64,000 nucleotides of DNA from positions 1,364,001 through 1,428,000 of the forward strand of contig OY762939.1 in NCBI GenBank assembly GCA_963666965.1, given 5' to 3'. The position numbers were made by a program, and so were the translations under genes. The notes beneath the pieces were generated by a model that saw only the letters and a list, made by a program, of their open reading frames with translations, made no database searches and was not told where the DNA came from. This DNA comes from Proruminimicrobium sp963666965 (GTDB taxonomy: Bacteria > Elusimicrobiota > Endomicrobiia > Endomicrobiales > Endomicrobiaceae). Positions 28,366-37,399 of this stretch are shown here, piece after piece; the stretch's first letter is position 1, and each line of letters begins with the position of its first letter.

Positions 28366-29663
28366 GAGCCTACGATATAATATTCAAAAAAAGAAACGGA
28401 ACATCTTTAAATCGTGATGAAATACTTTTTATTGTAAATGAATATAATAACGGCGAACTCCCTGATTATCAGATGGCTTCGTTTTTAATGGCTGTTTTTT
28501 TAAAGGGTTTTAATGATAATGAAACTTTCTGGCTTACCGACGCAATGACTAAAACAGGAAAAATTCTCAACCTGAAACAAATAGGCATTACCGCAGATAA
28601 ACATTCTACAGGCGGCGTCGGAGACGGCACGTCTCTTGTCGTGGCGCCTATTGTTGCCTCGTGCGGTATATATGTTCCGATGATGTCGGGAAGAGCTCTG
28701 GGACACACAGGGGGAACCCTCGATAAACTTGAATCAATACCGGGATTTAACGTTAATCTCGACACCAAACAATTCTTAAAAATACTTAAAAAAAATAAAG
28801 TTGCATTGATAGGACAGACAGAAGAAATAGCTCCCGTTGATAAAAAAATGTATGCTCTGCGTGATGTTACCGCGACCGTTGAATCCATTCCTCTTATATG
28901 CGCAAGCATAATGTCAAAAAAAATAGCGGAAGGAGCGGAAAACATCATATTAGACGTAAAATTCGGAAACGGAGCTTTCATGCAAAATTATTCCGATGCA
29001 AAAAAACTTGCAGAAAAAATGATACAAACAGGCAAGTTTTTTAAAAGAAAAATGGCTGCCGTTTTATCCGATATGAATTCGCCGCTGGGAAATGCTGTAG
29101 GGAATTCGCTTGAGGTTATACAATCAATCGAAACATTAAAAGGAAATGTTAAAAATGATTTCTATGATTTATGCATCGAGCTTTCGGCACTTATGATTTA
29201 CCGCGCAGGTGTCTCTAAAAATTTAGAAAATGCAAAAAAACTTGCAGAAAAACAAATATCCTCGGGAAAAGCTCTTGAAAAATTCAGGGATATAATAATA
29301 ATTCAAAACGGCAATCATAAAGTAATCGATAATTATTTACTATTGCCGAAAGCAAAAGAAACCGTTTATATCAAATCAACAAAAACGGGTTTTATAAATT
29401 CCGTCAATACCAGAGACATCGGCATAGCATCTTGCATGCTGGGCGCCGGAAGATTAAAAAAAGAAGATAAAATAGATTATGCGGCAGGAATAATAATCAA
29501 TAAAAAAACGGGAGATTTTGTTAAATCCGGCGAAATATTGGCAAAATTGTATTTTAATAAGTGCAAAAACTCTGAATTTATTAAAAAAATGATACAATCA
29601 TCTTATAATATTTCAGACAGAAAAACACAAAAAATAAATTTAGTGAAAGATATAATAAACTAG
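28362..29663 (+). CDS. deoA: pyrimidine-nucleoside/thymidine phosphorylase
   Basis: Phosphorolysis of pyrimidine nucleosides. The 433-residue homodimer has the phosphate-binding KHSTGGVGDGTS, MSGRALGHTGGTLDKLES, and the base-binding Arg/Lys region YALRDVTATVESIPL, with the C-terminal PYNP domain present. Its length excludes the longer archaeal AMP phosphorylase. The start is GTG, overlapping the punA stop. Whether it prefers thymidine or accepts uridine too cannot be told from sequence. Confidence 0.94.
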   Translation: MRAYDIIFKKRNGTSLNRDEILFIVNEYNNGELPDYQMASFLMAVFLKGFNDNETFWLTDAMTKTGKILNLKQIGITADKHSTGGVGDGTSLVVAPIVASCGIYVPMMSGRALGHTGGTLDKLESIPGFNVNLDTKQFLKILKKNKVALIGQTEEIAPVDKKMYALRDVTATVESIPLICASIMSKKIAEGAENIILDVKFGNGAFMQNYSDAKKLAEKMIQTGKFFKRKMAAVLSDMNSPLGNAVGNSLEVIQSIETLKGNVKNDFYDLCIELSALMIYRAGVSKNLENAKKLAEKQISSGKALEKFRDIIIIQNGNHKVIDNYLLLPKAKETVYIKSTKTGFINSVNTRDIGIASCMLGAGRLKKEDKIDYAAGIIINKKTGDFVKSGEILAKLYFNKCKNSEFIKKMIQSSYNISDRKTQKINLVKDIIN

Positions 29664-29671
29664 GGGTTTAA

Positions 29672-31666
29672 TTGCAACCAAACAAATGGATACTACCAGA
29701 AATCAATAAAGATGTACTGTCAAAATTAACTCAAGACGGCAATATCGGAACCGTTATTGCCAAAATTTTGCTCGCAAGAGGCTTTAGCTCTCTCGAAATA
29801 GTAAATACTTTTCTGTTCCCGAAAAAAACTGATTTGTTAAATCCTTTTCTGCTTAAAGACTGCCATAAAGCTGCACTGAGAATAAAAACAGCAATTGAAA
29901 AACAGGAACCTGTTCTTATTTACGGAGACAGAGATGTTGACGGAATAACATCCCTTGTGATTTTGTTCAACACAATTAAAACTCTGGGAGGAAATGTTAA
30001 TTGGTATATCCCGTCTGACGAAGGATACGGCATATCAAAAGACATTATAGATAAATATGCTAAATCCGGAATCAAACTCGTAATAAGCGTTGACTGCGGC
30101 ATATCTTCGGTTGATGAAGTTGCTTATGCAAACAGCTGCGGGATGCAGGTTATTATTACAGATCACCATGCGGCTCCGGAAATACTTCCGGATGCATACG
30201 CCATAATAAATCCGAAACAACAGAGCTGCTCATATCCTTTCAAAGAACTTGCCGGATGCGGAGTGTCTTTTAAAGTTTCTCAGGCAGTTATGCAGACATA
30301 CGGAAAAAAATTTGATACGCCTTTATATGCATCGGCATTCAATCTATCAGGCTCGGATTATAATATATTCTCAATTAAAACTGTCAACGGTATTATAATT
30401 GAAGAAAAAGAATTTTCCTGTATAAAAACTTTTTTGGAATATGCCTCGGACGGCATTATTCTGATTTCAAAAAATACGGCTTTGCCGGAGCACTTGAAAT
30501 TTGAAATTATCCATGAAGATATTATTGACGATACATTATCTGATTTAAAAAATCAGGCTTATTCGGTTTTATCATCATATATTAAAAATGAAACTGAAAG
30601 AGACAGAAGAATGTCCGCATTTTTTGATGAAAATATTGATCTTGTCGCTCTGGGGACAATAGCCGATATAGTTCCTCTTGTGGGAGAAAACAGAATTCTT
30701 GTAAAAAACGGCTTGGAACTTATAAATAAAAATCCGTCAAAAAGACACGGTTTGTGCTTTATAATAGAAGAATATCTTAAAAACGTTTCAACAATATCGG
30801 CAAAAGCCATATCTTGGAATATAACTCCCGTATTAAATGCGGCCGGCAGAATGGCAAAGGGAGATACTGCCGTAAAACTCCTTTTATCCGAAGATAAATT
30901 TAAAGCCGAAGATACTTTTGTAGAATTAAAAAAATTAAATTGTTCCAGAAAACAGCTGCAGACCGAAAACATAAAACATTTTGCAAATCTACTTCATAAG
31001 CAGTGTGATATAGAAAATGATAAAATTTTGGTAGTTATGGCGGAAGGTCTTTCTCACGGAGTAACGGGTATAGCGGCTTCCCAGTTTGTAAAATTATATT
31101 CAAAACCGACTATTCTTCTTATTTCCGACGGGAATTTCGCAGTGGGAGCATGCAGGTCAATTGAAGGATTTGACATAGTAAGCGCCCTTGAAAAAACAAA
31201 AGATCTGCTTGTTAAATACGGAGGACATTATCAGGCAGCCGGTTTTACAATAGAGACTTCAAAACTCGAGGAGTTCAGAAAAAGACTTAAAGCAATTTCT
31301 GAATCAATAATATCAACAGAAATGGTTGCAAAAAAAATACATATAGACTGCGAATTGAAAATGACAGATATAAACAAAAAAACATATTCCGATATAAGCA
31401 TACTTGAACCTTTCGGAAGCGCAAATTCTTCTCCCGTATTTTTAATGAAAAATGTGGAATTTACTGAAATATCGGAAATAGGACAGACAGGAGAACACCT
31501 GAAACTAAAGGTGTCTCAAAACGGCACTCCGGCAAATGCACTTTTTTGGAATGGCGTTAAATATGAAGATATGTTAAAATATAAAGGCAGATTTGACATT
31601 GTATTTAATCTTGAAAACAACAGGGATTGTTTACAGTTGTCTATCATTGACATAAATAACATTTAA
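29672..31666 (+). CDS. recJ: single-stranded-DNA-specific exonuclease RecJ, with insertion
   Basis: 5'-3' single-strand DNA exonuclease of repair and recombination. The DHH motifs are present: DxD in IYGDRDVDGITS (residues 83-94), SVDCGIS, TDHHAAPE (163-170) and GTIADIVPL (328-336), then the DHHA1 domain with GGHYQAAGFTI. At 664 residues it is about 100 longer than usual because of an insert at about 211-320 between GCGVSFK and the ENIDLVALGT segment. The start is TTG, 4 nt after AGGGG. Its place in a nucleoside-salvage operon is unusual. Confidence 0.93.
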   Translation: MQPNKWILPEINKDVLSKLTQDGNIGTVIAKILLARGFSSLEIVNTFLFPKKTDLLNPFLLKDCHKAALRIKTAIEKQEPVLIYGDRDVDGITSLVILFNTIKTLGGNVNWYIPSDEGYGISKDIIDKYAKSGIKLVISVDCGISSVDEVAYANSCGMQVIITDHHAAPEILPDAYAIINPKQQSCSYPFKELAGCGVSFKVSQAVMQTYGKKFDTPLYASAFNLSGSDYNIFSIKTVNGIIIEEKEFSCIKTFLEYASDGIILISKNTALPEHLKFEIIHEDIIDDTLSDLKNQAYSVLSSYIKNETERDRRMSAFFDENIDLVALGTIADIVPLVGENRILVKNGLELINKNPSKRHGLCFIIEEYLKNVSTISAKAISWNITPVLNAAGRMAKGDTAVKLLLSEDKFKAEDTFVELKKLNCSRKQLQTENIKHFANLLHKQCDIENDKILVVMAEGLSHGVTGIAASQFVKLYSKPTILLISDGNFAVGACRSIEGFDIVSALEKTKDLLVKYGGHYQAAGFTIETSKLEEFRKRLKAISESIISTEMVAKKIHIDCELKMTDINKKTYSDISILEPFGSANSSPVFLMKNVEFTEISEIGQTGEHLKLKVSQNGTPANALFWNGVKYEDMLKYKGRFDIVFNLENNRDCLQLSIIDINNI

Positions 31667-31679
31667 AATAGGGGGAAAA

Positions 31680-32561
31680 ATGCAGAAAACAATTGAGCCT
31701 GTAAAAATTGCCATCATAGGTGGAAGCGGAATCAGCGAAATAAGCGGAATAGAAAACGTTTCTGAAATTGAAATAGATACGCCTTTCGGAAAACCGTCGG
31801 CGCCGATTACGATAGGAACTCTTGACGGCATAAGATGCGCATTTCTTCCCAGACACGGCAAAGGCCACGTTATACTGCCGGGCGAGATTAATGTAAGAGC
31901 AAACATTTATGCTCTTAAACTCATAGGCGTTGAACAGATAGTTGCCCTTACAGCCGTAGGATCTCTTCAGGAATCCATAAAACCTAAAGACTTCGTAATA
32001 CCGGAACAGGTTTTTGACAGAACAAAAAACAGAATCAATACATTTTTTGGAAACGGCATAGTTGCCCACGTTGGAATTGCCGATCCTTTCTGCAATGACC
32101 TCAGAGACATCATACATAAAACCGTCACGGAACTCGGTATAAACCACCATTTCAGCGATACAACTTATGTTTGTATTGAAGGCCCTCAGTTTTCAACCAG
32201 AGCCGAATCAAAAGTAAACAGAGACCATGGTTTTTCAATAGTCGGAATGACAGCCGTTCCTGAAATAAAACTCGCAAGGGAAGCAGAAATTTGTTACGCA
32301 AATATTTCTCTTGTAACAGATTATGACGTCTGGAAAGTCGGAGAGGAAGTAGGCGTTGAAAAAGTTCTTGAAGTAATGGCTGCAAACATAAATACATGCA
32401 AAAAACTCATAAAACAGCTTATTCCGAAAATGGCCCAGAGAACAATATCGTGCCAATGTTCTTCGGCATTGAAATATGCTGTCCAGTCTTCTCCGGATAC
32501 AATAAAAAAAGCAGCAGCATATCCGGCTCTTAAATTATTTTTGGATAAATATTTTAAATAA
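31680..32561 (+). CDS. mtnP: S-methyl-5'-thioadenosine phosphorylase
   Basis: Phosphorolysis of methylthioadenosine to adenine and methylthioribose 1-phosphate. The 293-residue PNP/MTAP-family protein shows IIGGSGISE, PRHGKGHVILPGE, EGPQFSTRAES and IVGMTAVPEIKLARE. The base-binding site reads VTDYDVW: the two aspartates favour 6-aminopurines, as in MTAP, over the Asn of inosine/guanosine enzymes. A strong AGGGGG ribosome site is present. A 6-oxo or broad purine substrate range is possible but less likely. Confidence 0.88.
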   Translation: MQKTIEPVKIAIIGGSGISEISGIENVSEIEIDTPFGKPSAPITIGTLDGIRCAFLPRHGKGHVILPGEINVRANIYALKLIGVEQIVALTAVGSLQESIKPKDFVIPEQVFDRTKNRINTFFGNGIVAHVGIADPFCNDLRDIIHKTVTELGINHHFSDTTYVCIEGPQFSTRAESKVNRDHGFSIVGMTAVPEIKLAREAEICYANISLVTDYDVWKVGEEVGVEKVLEVMAANINTCKKLIKQLIPKMAQRTISCQCSSALKYAVQSSPDTIKKAAAYPALKLFLDKYFK

Positions 32562-32570
32562 GAGGCGATA

Positions 32571-33470
32571 ATGTCACTTTTAATTGCTGGTTCTTTTGCG
32601 CTTGACACTATTGAAGCCGGCGGCAAAAAAGTAAAAGATGTTCCGGGCGGATCGGCTATGTATGCATCCGTAGCCGCTTCTTTTCTTACAAAGCCGGCAG
32701 TCTTGTCGGCAATAGGCAAAGATTTTCCGAAAAAATATCTTGCCGTGCTAAAAAAACACGGAATCGATGTTTCCGATTTGAAAATTATCGACGGTAAAAC
32801 TTTCAGATGGTCGGGCAGATATTCATGTGATTTCAACAGAGCAAAAACTTTAGGAACAAAACTTCACATATTTGAAAATTTCAAGCCGGAACTGTCAAAA
32901 AACAGCATTAATTCAAAATATGTTTTGCTGGCAAACGCAGATCCACAAATGCAGACAGAAGTATTGAAACAAATGAAAAATGTCAAGATTTCGGGGCTTG
33001 ACACAATGAATTTGTGGATAAAAACAAAACACGAAAAACTAAAAAAACTTCTCACTCTCGTTGATGTTCTGTTTGTAAACGAAGATGAGGCAAAGCAGCT
33101 TACTAAAAAAAACAATTTGCTTTCGGCTGCAAAAGAACTTCAGAAAAAAGGCCCCCAAACGCTAATAATAAAAAGAGGGGAGTTTGGAGCGGTTCTTTTC
33201 AAAAAAAACGAGATGTTTTGCGTCCCGTCCTATCCTCTTGAAAAAATAACAGACACTACAGGCGCAGGTGATACTTTTGCCGGAGCATTTTTTTCATACA
33301 TAGCTTCAGCCGGCAGATATGACCTTATCACATTAAAGCAGGCAATGATTTATGCGACGGTAATGTCATCATTTAACATAGAATCTTTCAGCGCGCAAAG
33401 ATTTGAAAAACTGACAAAAAAAGAAATAACTTCAAGAATCAACAGATTACAAAAAATTACGGAGTTATGA
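32571..33470 (+). CDS. PfkB-family carbohydrate/nucleoside kinase
   Basis: 299-residue ribokinase-fold kinase. The N-terminal substrate signature is GGSAMYASVAA and the C-terminal catalytic motif is TDTTGAGDTFAGAF with the base Asp. The substrate cannot be assigned from sequence. In this operon adenosine, another nucleoside, or ribose-type sugars are the obvious candidates. It lies 9 nt after mtnP and 4 nt before cdd. Confidence 0.82.
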   Translation: MSLLIAGSFALDTIEAGGKKVKDVPGGSAMYASVAASFLTKPAVLSAIGKDFPKKYLAVLKKHGIDVSDLKIIDGKTFRWSGRYSCDFNRAKTLGTKLHIFENFKPELSKNSINSKYVLLANADPQMQTEVLKQMKNVKISGLDTMNLWIKTKHEKLKKLLTLVDVLFVNEDEAKQLTKKNNLLSAAKELQKKGPQTLIIKRGEFGAVLFKKNEMFCVPSYPLEKITDTTGAGDTFAGAFFSYIASAGRYDLITLKQAMIYATVMSSFNIESFSAQRFEKLTKKEITSRINRLQKITEL

Positions 33471-33474
33471 TAAA

Positions 33475-33870
33475 ATGAAAACAAAAAAAGCGCTTTATGC
33501 AAAACTTCTTTCCATTGCAAAAGATATCTCGTTAAACAGTTACAGTCCGTATTCAAAATTTAAAGTAGGATGCGCCGTGCTTTGTTCAAACGGTGAAATT
33601 TTTACAGGCACAAACATTGAAAACGCATCTTACGGTCTTTCAATGTGCGCAGAAAGAACGGCAATTTTCAGCGCAGTTTCAAACGGCAATACAAAAATTG
33701 AAGCCGTAGCTGTTTATTCTCCTCATAGAGACGTTACACCGTGCGGAGCCTGCAGACAGGTTATTTCTGAATTTTCAAAAAACGCCGATATAATTTATAA
33801 TTCAAAAACAGGCATAAAAATAACAAATATCAAAAAACTTTTACCTGATTCATTTTGTCTAAAACCATAA
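33475..33870 (+). CDS. cdd: cytidine deaminase
   Basis: Zinc-dependent deamination of cytidine and deoxycytidine to (deoxy)uridine, feeding DeoA. The 131-residue tetrameric class shows the catalytic CAERTAIFSA (zinc Cys plus Glu) and PCGACRQVISEF (two further zinc Cys). The first residues YSPYSKFKVGCAVL are also typical. It lies one base before the Na/Pi transporter gene. Confidence 0.95.
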   Translation: MKTKKALYAKLLSIAKDISLNSYSPYSKFKVGCAVLCSNGEIFTGTNIENASYGLSMCAERTAIFSAVSNGNTKIEAVAVYSPHRDVTPCGACRQVISEFSKNADIIYNSKTGIKITNIKKLLPDSFCLKP

Positions 33871-33871
33871 A

Positions 33872-35902
33872 ATGAAAAAAATATTTTTAACCACCATATT
33901 TTTATTTATTGTTTCCGTTGCTCTGGCGCAGAGCAATTCAATCATAAAAGTATCGGGTGACAAACAGCTCGGATTAAAAGGAATAGAATTAAAAGAAGAT
34001 TTCACAATTCAATTGACAGACCCGCAAAATACGCCTCTGAAAAACATGGAAGTTGAATTCTCGGTAATACAGGATTCCCTGTTCAATGACGCGAAAAATC
34101 TTTCATATCTGCAAAAATCAAAAATTAAAACAGATGAAAACGGTTATGCAAAAACAAGGCTTGTAATAGGCAAAAAATCAGAGGATAAAATAGTGATTTT
34201 TGTAACTTCTGAAAATGCAAAACCCGCATATTTTACTGTTTCTGTTATGGGTAAAAACTGGCTTCTTATGATGATTGCCGGCATTTTAGGCGGAATTTCA
34301 TTTTTGCTTTACGGAATATTTAAGATCAACTCGTCTTTCCAAAAAATAGCCGGCCCCAATATAAGAACAATTCTTACAAAATTTACTTCAAATAAATATA
34401 AGGGATTTCTTACCGGTTTAACAATGACCAGCATCAACCAGTCAAGTTCAGCCACTTCTTTATTTCAAATAGGCCTTGTAAGCGCCGGTCTCTTATCTTT
34501 TCAGCAGTCAATGGGCGTTACTGTAGGCGCATCAGTAGGTTCAACAATAACAGGGCAATTAGTAGCTTTTAAACTTGTAAATTATGCGCTGATTATAATC
34601 GCTTTCGGTTTTTTGCTGTCTTTTTTTGCTCTAAAAAAAAGACTTGTATCAATAGGAAATGCAATATTCGGATTTGGTTTGATATTTTTTGGATTAAAAC
34701 TTATGTCAGACGCAATGATTCCTGTAACTTTGAACTCAAATTTGCTTGAAATGATAGCCGGAGTACAATATCCTGTTTTTCTGTTGTTTATGGGAATAGC
34801 CCTTACAATGATGCTTCATTCAAGCGCGGCAACGCTTGGAATAGCGATAGTTCTTGCCTCTTCGGGAATACTTTCTCTTCTGCAGGCCGTATGCATTTGT
34901 TTGGGAGCGCAGATAGGAACATGCACAACGGATATAATTGGATCAATCAATCAGCCCAGAAACGCAAAGAGAGTAATGCTGTGGCATTTAACTTTCCAGA
35001 CTCTCGGAGCAGCGATAGTCCTTCCTCTTCTTTTTATAAAATTTGACGGAACTCCGATATGGCTTCATTTTGTAAAATTTGTTACGCACAAAATATTTAT
35101 GTCAAATGATATAGCCAGAGAAGTGGCTATGTCGCATACGCTGGTAGCTTTAACTACAACCTCTTTAGTTCTTCCGATGCTTTCTGTTTTTTATAAATTA
35201 ATATTATTTATCTATCCGTGCAAAACATGCGAGAATATGACTGAACCGATATTTATAGATGAAAAATACCTATCACAGCCTAACAAGGCGCTGGAGCTTT
35301 CAAAAAAAGAACTTGTAAGAATATCTGAAATTCTACTTCAAACCGTTAAAGATTCTCTGAAAATAATTGAAACGCGCTATGAAGATGTGACCGATTCGAT
35401 TGTTCAAAAAGCTTTTAACATAAGAGTTCTTGCGGCAAAACTTGAGCCTTATCTTTCTAAAACAGGCCAAAATAAATTATCTACCGAACAGTCAAAAAAA
35501 GAAATCGCTCTTCTGTACATAGCTGCTGATTTTGAGCAAATTGCCGATATAATAGAACGTAATTTTATGTTTATATCACATGAAAAAATAAAAAGGAACC
35601 TCAGATTTTCAGATGAAGGATTTAACGATATAAAAGAACTGCATTCTATCATTTACGCAAACTGTTCAAAGACTATAGACGCTTTTGAAAAAGACGATAT
35701 ATTATCTGCAAATGAAATAATACATACGGCAGCCGAACTGCATAATACGGTTCATGTTTTTAAGAAAAAACATATCTTAAGGCTTCAGGCCGATCTTAAA
35801 GAATCTGTAGAAACGTCGGGCCTCCATATGGACGTTCTTGACCAATATACAAGAATTAACGATATATTGGTTGATATCGCCGCAACTATTTCCAAACAAT
35901 AG
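33872..35902 (+). CDS. Na/Pi cotransporter-family protein with N-terminal Ig-like domain
   Basis: 676 residues in four parts: a signal peptide (1-19, ending ALA), a periplasmic Ig-like/Big-type beta domain (about 20-125), a membrane domain of two inverted repeats carrying the signature INQSSSATSLFQ and MLHSSAATLG (about 130-450), and a C-terminal PhoU-like helical domain (about 470-676). The family imports or exports phosphate with sodium. The N-terminal beta domain is unusual for NptA-type proteins and may contact other envelope proteins. Phosphate supply would suit the phosphorolytic enzymes of this operon. Confidence 0.85.
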   Translation: MKKIFLTTIFLFIVSVALAQSNSIIKVSGDKQLGLKGIELKEDFTIQLTDPQNTPLKNMEVEFSVIQDSLFNDAKNLSYLQKSKIKTDENGYAKTRLVIGKKSEDKIVIFVTSENAKPAYFTVSVMGKNWLLMMIAGILGGISFLLYGIFKINSSFQKIAGPNIRTILTKFTSNKYKGFLTGLTMTSINQSSSATSLFQIGLVSAGLLSFQQSMGVTVGASVGSTITGQLVAFKLVNYALIIIAFGFLLSFFALKKRLVSIGNAIFGFGLIFFGLKLMSDAMIPVTLNSNLLEMIAGVQYPVFLLFMGIALTMMLHSSAATLGIAIVLASSGILSLLQAVCICLGAQIGTCTTDIIGSINQPRNAKRVMLWHLTFQTLGAAIVLPLLFIKFDGTPIWLHFVKFVTHKIFMSNDIAREVAMSHTLVALTTTSLVLPMLSVFYKLILFIYPCKTCENMTEPIFIDEKYLSQPNKALELSKKELVRISEILLQTVKDSLKIIETRYEDVTDSIVQKAFNIRVLAAKLEPYLSKTGQNKLSTEQSKKEIALLYIAADFEQIADIIERNFMFISHEKIKRNLRFSDEGFNDIKELHSIIYANCSKTIDAFEKDDILSANEIIHTAAELHNTVHVFKKKHILRLQADLKESVETSGLHMDVLDQYTRINDILVDIAATISKQ

Positions 35903-35947
35903 AATCAACAAGTAGTATAAAACTTGAAAACTCCGTCAATCTGTTGT

Positions 35948-35976
35948 TTGACAAAATGTAAATATTTTTGTACTAT
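35948..35976 (+). promoter_or_regulatory. strong promoter upstream of purA
   Basis: A consensus TTGACA (35948-35953) and TACTAT (35971-35976) are separated by 17 nt, starting a leader of about 120 nt before purA. Confidence 0.75.
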
Positions 35977-35991
35977 ACACAAGGTTTAAGT

Positions 35992-36063
35992 GTGAAGGTT
36001 CCTAATAAGAATTTTAAACCGGTTAAAAAATCTTCGATTGAAATAAAAAAAACGCTGTTCTAA
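35992..36063 (+). CDS. possible 23-codon leader ORF before purA
   Basis: GTG start with AAGG 7 nt upstream, encoding a short basic peptide (MKVPNKNFKPVKKSSIEIKK and three more residues) that ends at TAA 36061-36063. It lies wholly within the predicted purA leader. Just after its stop, two mutually exclusive small hairpins can form (AAGGC 36062-36066 with GCCTT 36078-36082, or CTGCC 36076-36080 with GGCAG 36083-36087). It could be a regulatory upstream ORF, or chance. No purine riboswitch core was recognised. Confidence 0.25.
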   Translation: MKVPNKNFKPVKKSSIEIKKTLF

Positions 36064-36106
36064 GGCGATATTTTCCTGCCTTGGCAGTTATTCTTGAGGT
36101 CAAAAA

Positions 36107-37399
36107 ATGTCAACATTAGTTGTTTTAGGTACGCAGTGGGGAGATGAAGGAAAGGGGAAAGTAGTCCATTATCTCGCAAATCAGGCCGATTATATCGTAA
36201 GATATCAGGGCGGCAACAACGCCGGACATACATTGATCCATGAAAATAAACCTTTTGTTCTTCATTTAATACCTTCGGGAATCCTTTTTCCAAAAAAAGT
36301 TTGTATCATAACAAACGGGGTTGTTGTTGACCCAAAAGCATTAAAAGAAGAAATTGATTTAATAAAGAAAAAAAACATACCTATTGACGGCAGATTCTTT
36401 GTCAGTGAATTGGCTCATGTAATACTTCCATATCATAAATATATAGACGGCATCCAAGAAGATGATACAAAAAAAGTAAAAATAGGCACAACAAAAAGAG
36501 GAATCGGTCCTTGTTATGCTGATAAGGTCAGAAGAGTCGGCATAAGAATTGTTGATTATATTGATAAAGAAGTTTTTGTTGAACTTCTCGACCAGAATCT
36601 CAGAGAAAAAGAACCTATTTTGCAATCTGTCGTATCAATAAAAAAATTAAGAGCTGAAATTTTGAAAGATCATGCAGTTCTTTCAAAATTCTTGAAGAAA
36701 TATACGGCAGATACATCGTTAATGTTGGATTCTGCAATTAAGAAAAATAAAAAAATACTTTTTGAAAGTGCTCAAGGGACATTTCTTGATCTTGATTACG
36801 GAACTTATCCTTTCGTCACTTCTTCAAATCCAACGGCAGGCGGAGCAAGCGTAGGAGCAGGTATAGGCCCTTCGGCAATAAATGATGTTCTTGGAGTCGT
36901 AAAAGCATATACAACAAGAGTAGGAGAAGGTCCTTTCCCTACAGAGCTTTTTGATAAAACTGGCGAATTTTTAAGAGAAAAAGGTCAGGAATACGGAGCC
37001 ACCACAGGAAGACCCCGCAGATGCGGCTGGTTTGATGCGGTGCTTCTCAGACACAGCGTCAGAGTAAGCGGAATAAACCACCTCATACTTACAAAACTTG
37101 ACTGTCTTGAAGATTTGGATAAGATAAAGATATGCGTAGCCTATAAATATAAAGGCAAAATAATTAAAGATTTTCCTGCCTCCAGAATTATTCAGAGAGA
37201 CTGTAAACCGGTATACGAAGAAATGCCCGGAATCAAAGGCAAAGTAAGAGGCGTAACACATTTTGACAGACTTCCGGTCAATGCGCAAAAATACGTTAAA
37301 AGACTAGAAGAGCTTGTCGGCGCAAAAATAGACTTGATTTCTCTTGGAAGAAAAAGAGAAGAAACTATAAAAGTAGGAAAAAAAATAAAATGGTTCTAA
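36107..37399 (+). CDS. purA: adenylosuccinate synthetase
   Basis: GTP-dependent condensation of IMP and aspartate, the first committed step to AMP. The 430-residue enzyme has the GTP loop GTQWGDEGKGKVV, RYQGGNNAGHT, TTKRGIGPCYADK, and the IMP/GTP-binding TTGRPRRCGWFD, with a C-terminal SLGRKREETI. GAGG precedes the ATG by 7 nt. It overlaps the next gene by 10 nt. Confidence 0.97.
   Translation: MSTLVVLGTQWGDEGKGKVVHYLANQADYIVRYQGGNNAGHTLIHENKPFVLHLIPSGILFPKKVCIITNGVVVDPKALKEEIDLIKKKNIPIDGRFFVSELAHVILPYHKYIDGIQEDDTKKVKIGTTKRGIGPCYADKVRRVGIRIVDYIDKEVFVELLDQNLREKEPILQSVVSIKKLRAEILKDHAVLSKFLKKYTADTSLMLDSAIKKNKKILFESAQGTFLDLDYGTYPFVTSSNPTAGGASVGAGIGPSAINDVLGVVKAYTTRVGEGPFPTELFDKTGEFLREKGQEYGATTGRPRRCGWFDAVLLRHSVRVSGINHLILTKLDCLEDLDKIKICVAYKYKGKIIKDFPASRIIQRDCKPVYEEMPGIKGKVRGVTHFDRLPVNAQKYVKRLEELVGAKIDLISLGRKREETIKVGKKIKWF

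Noticed and set aside
35903..36106. Purine riboswitch upstream of purA
   Set aside because: The conserved three-way junction core was not recognisable; only a small ORF and short hairpins are seen.
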